From the NCBI GenBank assembly GCA_000991805.1, contig LBSF01000020.1, positions 1 through 13,577 of the forward strand: DNA of 13,577 bases, in the 5' to 3' direction. Made by a program: the position numbers and the translations under genes. The DNA comes from a candidate division WS6 bacterium GW2011_GWC2_36_7. Lineage in GTDB: Bacteria; Patescibacteriota; Dojkabacteria; SC72. Positions within the stretch are counted from its first letter, which is position 1, and each line of letters starts with the position of its first letter. This document shows, piece by piece, positions 7,245-13,492 of this stretch. Under the pieces are notes generated by a model. The model worked only from the letters and a program-made list of their open reading frames with translations, was not told the DNA's origin and made no database searches.

Positions 7245-7376
7245 ATGGGAGAAATACAAAAGATAACCAATCTATACGAAAAGATACATAAAAAGGAATA
7301 TATGTCACAAGAGGATATTAAATTACTAAAAAAACTTGTGAAGCGGATATACAATACCAACCCAATTGTCCTTTAA
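7245..7376 (+). CDS. Possible small ORF, 43 residues, basic and helical
   Basis: ATG at 7245 to TAA at 7374-7376 encodes MGEIQKITNLYEKIHKKEYM followed by a Lys- and Leu-rich stretch and a PIVL end. The composition (Lys/Glu/Ile/Leu, heptad-like spacing) suggests one or two amphipathic helices. It lies in the gap upstream of the XRE gene on the opposite strand, where phage-like systems often carry a small regulator. Its last 51 nt overlap the 3' end of the SprT-like gene. Possible promoter pieces are TTGAAA (7206-7211) and TATATT (7227-7232), but the 15-bp spacing is poor. It may be a chance ORF; no family is recognised. Confidence 0.3.
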   Translation: MGEIQKITNLYEKIHKKEYMSQEDIKLLKKLVKRIYNTNPIVL

Positions 7377-7799
7377 CCATTTATCAGCTAGTCGTTGGGA
7401 TTCTAATAATCCTCTTTTGGCCAATTCCTTGTTTATGACATTCCCCTGATGAGGTTTGTCAAAACGCTTTTCTAATGGAGAACTAAAACCATGGGCATAG
7501 TGACATAGCTCATGTGCAATGGTAGCGCTAACTACATATTCTGGAACTATCTCATTTTGGAAATACTTAGTCATGGTTATAACCGTAACACGCTTGTCAT
7601 CCTGTACATCATAGTCATCTAAATTCTTTTTTAACAAACTTTTGATTTTGGTATATTCGTTTGCAATTTTAATACTACCTAATTGACGTTTAGAATATTT
7701 GCCAAACTTAATAAGGACAAGGTTTTTCCTTGGTATATCTGAGAAATATTCTTCCCACAAATCATACATTAAATTTTCTAAATATTTTCTATCTCTCAT
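7326..7799 (-). CDS. SprT-like zinc metalloprotease (HExxH)
   Basis: A 157-residue cytosolic protein with no signal peptide or membrane helix. HELCH at residues 96-100 supplies two zinc-ligand histidines and the catalytic Glu97; H117, in KPHQGN, is the likely third ligand, matching the layout of SprT/YgjP-type zincins (HExxH, then a His about 15-20 residues on). H103 is another nearby histidine. The N-terminal part (LENLMYDLWEEYFSDIP) resembles the helix that opens SprT-like domains. Relatives include SPRTN, which digests DNA-protein crosslinks, and many bacterial proteins of unknown substrate. The gene lies upstream of the XRE regulator on the same strand, with a 196-bp gap, and its start is only 14 nt from the divergent ABC gene. 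The substrate is unknown; the XRE protein is a speculative candidate. Confidence 0.75.
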   Translation of the reverse strand: MRDRKYLENLMYDLWEEYFSDIPRKNLVLIKFGKYSKRQLGSIKIANEYTKIKSLLKKNLDDYDVQDDKRVTVITMTKYFQNEIVPEYVVSATIAHELCHYAHGFSSPLEKRFDKPHQGNVINKELAKRGLLESQRLADKWLKDNWVGIVYPLHKFF

Positions 7800-7807
7800 G
7801 CTATTAT
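7799..7807 (+). promoter_or_regulatory. Extended -10 directly before the ABC gene
   Basis: TG (7799-7800), C, TATTAT (7802-7807). The hexamer ends 6 nt before the ATG at 7814, so the predicted +1 is the A of the start codon. It overlaps the start codon of the divergent SprT-like gene. No strong -35 is seen, but an extended -10 can work without one. Confidence 0.42.
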
Positions 7808-7813
7808 ATTAAA

Positions 7814-9619
7814 ATGATTTTACAGAAATACAAGAAAAAACTCACTACATTACTAAATGTCCTCAAATTCATATATGGTAGATACACCACTGTAGCTGTA
7901 GCCAGAGACATTCTCTTTGTAGTAGGTACCGCATCTGAAGTATACAGCATAACCATTGCAGGTAAGTTCATTGATGAAGTAGCTAAGATTCTTCTTAACT
8001 GGAATCAGTTTGATATGAGCCAATTCCTGGAAACTCAAGCATTCTTTCATTTAGTCACAATCCTTGTCCTATGGTCCATTATTCAATCATGCAACCAAGC
8101 GAAGATGCATCTATACAATGTAATATATGAAAAGGTATGGGAAGACGCAAGGTATATGATGATAGCGAAGGTATCAAAATCTAACCTTCAGGATGTAGAG
8201 CAAGAGAAGTTCCAAGATTTACTTACATATGCTCCAGCATATTCCATAGATAGGATAATACAAACATACAATAGCTTCTCAAGTATAGTTAGTAGTGTTG
8301 TAAGATTTGTTAGTGCTGGAATCATAATCTTCGAAACAATGAGCTGGTCGGTATTGTTACTCATCCTCTTCGTTCTTCCTGAAATAGTTGTTGTCCATAT
8401 TGGTAGAAAAAAGATTCGTACATACCAAGATGATGAAGTTGGAAAGCTAAAATATCTTAACTATCTTTCTAATCTTACACTAACTATCTCGAATTTCTTA
8501 GAACTGAGAGTAAACGATACTTTCGCCTATGCCAAAAGAAAATATACTCAAGAGTATGATGAATTCCTAGAAGGATATTTGAAAAAGGATGCGAACTTGT
8601 ATCGAAATAGGGCAATCATATCTATCTTAGGTCAGTCATTGAAAGTCGGCTATGTGGTATACGTGCTTTCATTCTCGATCGTTAAAAGGTTCAGTCTGGG
8701 TACTTTCAAAGCTTTGTATGACTATGTAGATATGGCATACGGAAGCATGTATAGCGTTTTAGATTCCATAACCTACATATCTTCGTTGTTGGGGTATGAT
8801 GAGAAATTCTTTGATTTAATGGAATACGAGGGATTTGGAGATCATGAACATGGAATTAAGAAATTAGGAAACAATACCCCAGTGGTTCAGCTCAAAAATT
8901 TGAGCTTTTCATATCCCGATGATCCTTCAACATTAGTTCTTAAGCATATTGATATTGAAATTAAGCCAGGAGAAAAAGTCGCATTCTTTGGTGGAGATGG
9001 GTCAGGTAAAAGTAGCATGGTAAAGATCTTGTCTGGATTGTATCAGATTAAAAGTGGAGACTATCTTCTAGATGGTATCTCTGTGAAAGATTTGGATAGA
9101 GGGCAACTAAAGAAAAATATTGCGGTAACCTTCCAAGATTTCATCAATTACAACTTTAGTGTGAGGGAAAATGTCGTTATTTCTGGAGAGAGAAAAAATA
9201 TTAACAAGCATCTTTACAACGAAGTATCTAGGGTTAGCCAGATCACAGAATTTCTTAAAAAGGAAAAGATTGATGAATCTCATATCTTAGGCAAAACCTT
9301 TCCTGGTGGGAAGGATCTTTCCCCGGGATATTGGCAAAGGCTTGCAATTTCTCGAATGCTTTACAGAAACAAAAAGATTTTCATAATGGATGAATCATTT
9401 ACATATATAGATTCGGAATCTAAGGACATTCTTTTACAAAACATTATTAAATATATTGGAGAGAATAGAACGATGATATATATAACCCGAAGTGTAGAGG
9501 ATTTGGATTTGTTTGATAGGATATATTTCTTTGAGAATGGCAAGGTTGTTGAAGTGGGGAATTTTAAAGAATTAATGAAAAAGAAGAAGAAGTTCTACAA
9601 AATCGCCAATGAGAGTTAA
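7814..9619 (+). CDS. ABC exporter half-transporter (membrane domain fused to ATPase) with atypical motifs
   Basis: A 601-residue fusion of an N-terminal six-helix type exporter domain (hydrophobic segments near 28-50, 75-95, 155-200 and 262-290) and a C-terminal ATPase domain. Walker A is GGDGSGKSS (393-401, K399), the Q-loop is VTFQDF, and Walker B is IFIMDE (D526, E527). The signature is LSPGY (502-506) instead of LSGGQ, and the H-loop histidine is replaced by Arg (R559, in ITRS). Walker A and the catalytic Glu are intact, so it may still hydrolyse ATP, or act in a heterodimer as the degenerate half. Substrate is unknown; half-transporters of this shape export peptides, lipids or drugs. I start at ATG 7814. 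The GTG at 7730 would add 28 residues and run back through the 5' end of the opposite-strand gene. Confidence 0.88.
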   Translation: MILQKYKKKLTTLLNVLKFIYGRYTTVAVARDILFVVGTASEVYSITIAGKFIDEVAKILLNWNQFDMSQFLETQAFFHLVTILVLWSIIQSCNQAKMHLYNVIYEKVWEDARYMMIAKVSKSNLQDVEQEKFQDLLTYAPAYSIDRIIQTYNSFSSIVSSVVRFVSAGIIIFETMSWSVLLLILFVLPEIVVVHIGRKKIRTYQDDEVGKLKYLNYLSNLTLTISNFLELRVNDTFAYAKRKYTQEYDEFLEGYLKKDANLYRNRAIISILGQSLKVGYVVYVLSFSIVKRFSLGTFKALYDYVDMAYGSMYSVLDSITYISSLLGYDEKFFDLMEYEGFGDHEHGIKKLGNNTPVVQLKNLSFSYPDDPSTLVLKHIDIEIKPGEKVAFFGGDGSGKSSMVKILSGLYQIKSGDYLLDGISVKDLDRGQLKKNIAVTFQDFINYNFSVRENVVISGERKNINKHLYNEVSRVSQITEFLKKEKIDESHILGKTFPGGKDLSPGYWQRLAISRMLYRNKKIFIMDESFTYIDSESKDILLQNIIKYIGENRTMIYITRSVEDLDLFDRIYFFENGKVVEVGNFKELMKKKKKFYKIANES

Positions 9620-9632
9620 CTGTATATACAGT
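9619..9632. promoter_or_regulatory. 14-bp perfect palindrome, candidate operator of folD-glyA-dcd
   Basis: ACTGTATATACAGT is a perfect 14-bp palindrome that begins on the last base of the ABC stop codon. Its centre lies where the -35 of the folD promoter would be, so a bound dimer could block RNA polymerase. The half-site CTGT...ACAG recalls the E. coli LexA box, but the spacing is 4 rather than 8, so it is not that site. It is too short and lacks a T tract to act as a terminator. Confidence 0.45.
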
Positions 9633-9648
9633 GTGTAGGGATAGAGTG

Positions 9649-9654
9649 TAAAAT
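9649..9654 (+). promoter_or_regulatory. -10 hexamer before folD
   Basis: TAAAAT, five of six matches to consensus, ends 7 nt before the folD ATG at 9662, so the transcript would begin at or one base before the start codon. The expected -35 site (9626-9631) is occupied by the 14-bp palindrome and is a poor hexamer, so an activator or weak basal expression is possible. Confidence 0.42.
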
Positions 9655-9661
9655 ATACGCT

Positions 9662-10519
9662 ATGGAACTTTTAAACGGCAAATTGCTTTCACAAAAAATA
9701 TTAGATGAAATCTCGCACGAGGTAGCAGATATTAAACGACAAGGTAAGAAAATACCTAGATTGGATATGATTTTGGTTGGGGATGACTTTGGAAGTATGA
9801 AGTATGTACAAATGAAAGAGAAAACAGCTAGAGATGTAGGGCTTGAGGGTGTTGTTCATCATTTGGAGAATAGCGTTAATACTTTAGATATTGTAAATCT
9901 TGTAGATTCATTAGACAAAGACTCTGAGGTTGATGGGTATATGATTCAGCTGCCATTACCGGACCATATCAATATCAATCTTGTACTAGATGCAATGGAT
10001 TCTCGTAAGGATGTCGATGGACTTTCACCAGTAAATTTGGGAAAGCTTTTTCAGAAAGATCCTTCTGCAATAGTGCCTGCAACACCGTTAGGGATAATGA
10101 AGCTTCTTGAAGAATACCATATCAAAATATTCGGAAAACATGTTGTAATACTTGGAGCTAGTAGCATTGTTGGTATTCCTTTAGAGGCTATGTTACTTGA
10201 GAAGAACGCTACGGTAACAATATGTAATATCCATACCGTAGATATTGAAGAAATTACAAAAGATGCAGATATATTAATTTCTGCTACAGGAAAGCCATTG
10301 CTTGTTAAAAAGAATTTTTTGAAATCTGGTGTTGTAGTTATTGATGTTGGCTCGAGTAAACATCCAGAGACTGGAAAGATTGTGGGAGATGTTGATTGGG
10401 ATTCCATTCAAGGTATTCCTTCTTACATTACTCCTGTTCCAGGTGGTGTTGGCCCTATGACTATTGCTTCCCTAATGCTTAATTTAATGATCTGCTACAA
10501 AAAAAATGATAGAAGATAA
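9662..10519 (+). CDS. folD: FolD: methylenetetrahydrofolate dehydrogenase / cyclohydrolase
   Basis: A 285-residue protein of usual length. It interconverts 5,10-methylene-, 5,10-methenyl- and 10-formyl-tetrahydrofolate in the cytosol. The active-site YxxxK is Y48/K52 (YVQMKEK); Q95 lies in QLPLP and D118 in KDVDG. The dinucleotide-binding loop is ILGASSIVG, and the C-terminal signature TPVPGGVGPMT is intact. The segment after the second Rossmann strand reads TICNIHT, where E. coli has TCHRFT; loss of that Arg, which lies near the NADP 2'-phosphate, might favour NAD, an inference. Its 3' end overlaps glyA by 14 nt, so the two are coupled in translation, and both handle the same folate carrier. 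A candidate operator and a -10 hexamer lie just upstream. Confidence 0.95.
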   Translation: MELLNGKLLSQKILDEISHEVADIKRQGKKIPRLDMILVGDDFGSMKYVQMKEKTARDVGLEGVVHHLENSVNTLDIVNLVDSLDKDSEVDGYMIQLPLPDHININLVLDAMDSRKDVDGLSPVNLGKLFQKDPSAIVPATPLGIMKLLEEYHIKIFGKHVVILGASSIVGIPLEAMLLEKNATVTICNIHTVDIEEITKDADILISATGKPLLVKKNFLKSGVVVIDVGSSKHPETGKIVGDVDWDSIQGIPSYITPVPGGVGPMTIASLMLNLMICYKKNDRR

Positions 10520-11786
10520 AGAAATATACAACAGTATCCAATCCGAAGCTCGAAGACAAAAAGAGGGATTAGAACTAATAGCTTCTGAAAACTATGTTAG
10601 TTCCGACGTACTCGAAGCTTTAGGCTCAATATTAACCAATAAATACTCCGAGGGAATGGTTAATAAAAGATACTATGGTGGAAATCAATTCATTGATGAA
10701 ATTGAAACAACAGCTGTAAACAGAGCAAAACAGATATTTGGCGTAGATCATGTAAATGTTCAACCATATTCAGGAAGTCCTGCAAATCTTGCAGTATATT
10801 TCGCACTCTTAAATCCTGGAGACAAAGTAATGGGGCTTAACTTGTACTTTGGCGGGCACTTAACACATGGTTGGAAGGTAAATATAACGGGAAAATATTT
10901 CAATTCAGTGCAGTACGAAACTGGAAGAGATGGGCTTTTAGATTACGATATGCTTGAAAAACAGGTTAAAGAGGAAAAGCCTAAGTTGCTTTTCTGTGGT
11001 GCAACTGCATATCCAAGATTGTATGATTACAAGAGATTGGTAGAGATAGCTCACAGCGTAGATGCCTATTTTGTGGCAGATATTGCCCATGAATGCGGAT
11101 TAATTGCAGCAAAGGTTATACCTTCTCCTGTAGGATTTGCAGATGTAATAACGACAACAACACATAAAACTCTTCGAGGTCCAAGAGGTGGAATGATAAT
11201 GTGTAATGGAAACCCATCTGAGCCCCTAAGACCTCTTGTTGAGGGTGCTGACCCAAGGAGGAATCTTCCTACCCTAATAGACCGAGCCGTGTTCCCAGGG
11301 CTTCAAGGAGGCCCACACAACAACACTACAGCAGCCATAGCCGTTGCATTAGGAGAGGCAATGAAACCAGAATTTGTAGAATATGCAAACCAAATACTTA
11401 AGAATGCAAAGAAACTGTCAGAGAAATTAATGGAATATGACTTTAACTTAATTTCAGGAGGTACGGATAATCACCTAATGCTAGTAGATTTAGCAAACAA
11501 AAACATCACAGGGAAGCAAGCCGAGGAAACTTTAGAGAAAGTAGGCATTACTGTAAATAAAAACACAATACCATTTGATGAAAGAAAACCATGGGATCCA
11601 TCAGGTATTAGAATAGGTACACCAGCATTAACAACAAGAGGAATGAAAGAAAAGGAGATGGAAATAGTAGCTCAATTCATAGATAGAGCATTAAAGAATC
11701 CAAGTGATGATAATTTAGAAAAAATTAGGTTAGAAGTTAAAGAGTTTACAAAAGATTTCCCAATACCAGGAATAGATAACATTTAA
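10506..11786 (+). CDS. glyA: Serine hydroxymethyltransferase
   Basis: A 426-residue PLP enzyme of normal length. It converts serine and tetrahydrofolate to glycine and 5,10-methylene-tetrahydrofolate. Landmarks are LELIASENYVS near the N-terminus, NKRYYGG, VQPYSGSPAN, the aspartate-containing cofactor strand VADIAHECGL, and the PLP lysine K221 in TTTTHKTLRGPRGG, then PGLQGGPHNN. HECG replaces the more usual HIAG, a mild change. The start at 10506 overlaps the folD end by 14 nt, and dcd follows after 11 nt. Together with FolD it sets the methylene-tetrahydrofolate supply needed for thymidylate, purines and formyl-methionine. No separate promoter is visible, so it is probably read from the folD promoter. 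Confidence 0.97.
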   Translation: MIEDKEIYNSIQSEARRQKEGLELIASENYVSSDVLEALGSILTNKYSEGMVNKRYYGGNQFIDEIETTAVNRAKQIFGVDHVNVQPYSGSPANLAVYFALLNPGDKVMGLNLYFGGHLTHGWKVNITGKYFNSVQYETGRDGLLDYDMLEKQVKEEKPKLLFCGATAYPRLYDYKRLVEIAHSVDAYFVADIAHECGLIAAKVIPSPVGFADVITTTTHKTLRGPRGGMIMCNGNPSEPLRPLVEGADPRRNLPTLIDRAVFPGLQGGPHNNTTAAIAVALGEAMKPEFVEYANQILKNAKKLSEKLMEYDFNLISGGTDNHLMLVDLANKNITGKQAEETLEKVGITVNKNTIPFDERKPWDPSGIRIGTPALTTRGMKEKEMEIVAQFIDRALKNPSDDNLEKIRLEVKEFTKDFPIPGIDNI

Positions 11787-11797
11787 ACATTCTCGCC

Positions 11798-12373
11798 ATG
11801 ATACTCTCGGACAAGACCATAAAGGCCAAATTAAAAACAGGTGAGATAACCATAAAACCATTTGATGAGAAATACCTACAGCCTGCTTCATACGATTTAC
11901 ACTTGGATAGTCATTTTTTGGTTTTCAACAAAAAGAAAGACTTTGTCATAGATGTTAAACAGCCTATGGAAGACCTCATGCAAAGTATAGAGGTTGATGA
12001 AAATAAGGGATATGTACTCCAACCTGGCGAATTTGTATTAGCCAATGTTAAGGAAGTTACAGGGGTTGATGGTAAACATATTGCAAGGTTAGAAGGAAAA
12101 AGCTCTCTAGGGAGATTAGGATTAGCAATTCATGTAACTGCGGGATTTCTGGATCCGGGAAATAGCTTGAGGTTAACATTACACATGATTAATCTCTCTC
12201 CATTACCAATTAAAATATATCCAGGTATGAAGATTGCACAAATAATATTCGAGCTATTAGATCAGGAATGTGAAAGAAAATATGGTGCTGATGGGTTAGG
12301 AAATAAGTATGTGGGAACAATGACTGTAAAAGGAAGTGAATACTGGAAAAACTTTGAGAATGGATTAATGTAG
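11798..12373 (+). CDS. dcd: dCTP deaminase-like protein (Dcd family) with an altered catalytic position
   Basis: A 191-residue protein of Dcd/dUTPase fold and typical length. Dcd trimers deaminate dCTP to dUTP, the source of dUMP for thymidylate. The core GKSSLGRLGL-x-IHVTAG aligns without gaps to E. coli Dcd: S102, R106 and H112 match S111, R115 and H121. The residue matching the catalytic base E138 is H129, in LTLHMIN where Dcd has VLEFYN, and R110 becomes K101. The neighbouring DPGxxG loop is also changed (DPGNSLR). The C-terminal PGMKIAQIIFE is typical. Either this subfamily uses a different base, or the protein has another activity, such as a non-deaminating nucleotide binder or dUTPase-like role. 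Its position 11 nt after glyA supports a thymidylate-supply role. The family call is strong; the activity is uncertain. Confidence 0.87.
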   Translation: MILSDKTIKAKLKTGEITIKPFDEKYLQPASYDLHLDSHFLVFNKKKDFVIDVKQPMEDLMQSIEVDENKGYVLQPGEFVLANVKEVTGVDGKHIARLEGKSSLGRLGLAIHVTAGFLDPGNSLRLTLHMINLSPLPIKIYPGMKIAQIIFELLDQECERKYGADGLGNKYVGTMTVKGSEYWKNFENGLM

Positions 12374-12379
12374 TATAAT
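12374..12379 (+). promoter_or_regulatory. Perfect -10 hexamer directly before sufS
   Basis: TATAAT immediately follows the dcd stop codon (12371-12373) and ends 6 nt before the sufS ATG at 12386, so +1 would be the A of the ATG. TTGAGA (12354-12359) is -35-like but only 14 bp away, too close for a normal pair. Confidence 0.45.
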
Positions 12380-12385
12380 AAATCC

Positions 12386-13492
12386 ATGCATAACAACATC
12401 CGGGATCAATTCCCCATATTTAAAACAAAGGTTAATGGTAAATCTCTTGTGTATTTAGATAATGCTGCAACTACACAGAAACCTCAATTTGTTTTAGATG
12501 CAATAAATGAATATTACACAAAGTACAATGCAAATATTCACAGAAGTTCTCATGTATTAGCTAAAGAGGCTACTGAGAGATGGAAAGAAGCACATCAAAT
12601 AGTTGCTGATTTCTTGAATGCAGATAGCTATAAAGAAATTGTCTTTACCAGAAATACTACGGAGGGATTAAATCTTCTGGTAAATACATATGGAAAACAG
12701 AATCTTTCAAAAGGAGATATTGTCATAATTTCAGAGATGGAACATCATAGTAATATTGTTCCTTGGCAGATACTACAAAAAGAGATTGGTTTTGAAATTA
12801 AATATATCCCGGTAAATGAGAATTTTGATTTAGATATTGATTGGTTGAGAAATGAAATACAGAAAGAAGGAGAGAGGATAAAGGTTGTTTCTGTCGTGCA
12901 TATTTCTAATGTTCTTGGGACGTTAAATCCGGCGAAGGAGATTGCAGAATTAGCACATAGAGTAGGGGCATTTATGATTATTGATGCCGCACAAAGTATT
13001 CCACATATTAAGGTTGATGTTAAAGAGCTTGATTGTGATGCTTTAGTATTTTCAGGACACAAGGTATATGGCCCAACTGGGAGTGGAGTCTTATTCTGTA
13101 AAGAAAATATCTTAGAAAAACTTCCTCCATATATGGGTGGTGGGGAGATGATATTGAGAGTTTCTAAAGACGGTTTTGAAATGAACGAATTGCCTTGGAG
13201 ATTTGAAGCGGGGACTCCAAATATTGAAAGTGGAATTGTATTGGGAGAGACTTTGAAATGGTTTAGTAAGGCAGTAGAAGAGATGGGTGGCTATGAAAAA
13301 TTGATTGATCATGAAAGAAATTTAATGACGGGAGTTATTGACTCCTTTGATGGAATAGATTGGTTTAAACCTTTCGGAAAGATAGAAACAAATAATAGAT
13401 ATGGAGCTTTAACTTTCAATATTGATGGGTTCAGCTTTAAAGGATGTAAAGAAAAAGTGCGCGCTACCGTGACTTCAGAAATTCCCTCCTGA
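12386..13492 (+). CDS. sufS: SufS-type cysteine desulfurase, C-terminus lost at a sequence junction
   Basis: A class V aminotransferase-fold PLP enzyme that removes sulfur from cysteine for Fe-S cluster assembly. The first ~357 residues are canonical: VYLDNAATTQKP, IVFTRNTTEGLNL, MEHHSNIVPWQ with H121 for the cofactor, DAAQSIPH, the PLP lysine K226 in SGHKVYGPTG, GGGEMI and RFEAGTPN. Normal SufS is about 405 residues and ends with the loop carrying the persulfide Cys (RxGHHCAxP). Here similarity stops after FSFKGCKEK, at about 13456. The next 11 residues (VRATVTSEIPS) are unrelated, and the frame stops with the only TGA among these genes. As written the protein lacks its catalytic Cys and cannot work. 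The change coincides with a jump in GC, so the lesion is probably a contig-end chimera, or else a recent insertion. Confidence 0.88.
   Translation: MHNNIRDQFPIFKTKVNGKSLVYLDNAATTQKPQFVLDAINEYYTKYNANIHRSSHVLAKEATERWKEAHQIVADFLNADSYKEIVFTRNTTEGLNLLVNTYGKQNLSKGDIVIISEMEHHSNIVPWQILQKEIGFEIKYIPVNENFDLDIDWLRNEIQKEGERIKVVSVVHISNVLGTLNPAKEIAELAHRVGAFMIIDAAQSIPHIKVDVKELDCDALVFSGHKVYGPTGSGVLFCKENILEKLPPYMGGGEMILRVSKDGFEMNELPWRFEAGTPNIESGIVLGETLKWFSKAVEEMGGYEKLIDHERNLMTGVIDSFDGIDWFKPFGKIETNNRYGALTFNIDGFSFKGCKEKVRATVTSEIPS

Noticed and set aside
7730..7813. GTG start for the ABC transporter giving 28 more residues
   Set aside because: The extension runs through the opposite-strand protease start and has no domain support; the ATG at 7814 follows a good extended -10.
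9619..9632. LexA/SOS box or terminator
   Set aside because: CTGT and ACAG are separated by 4 rather than 8 bases, and the 5-bp stem has no T tract after it.
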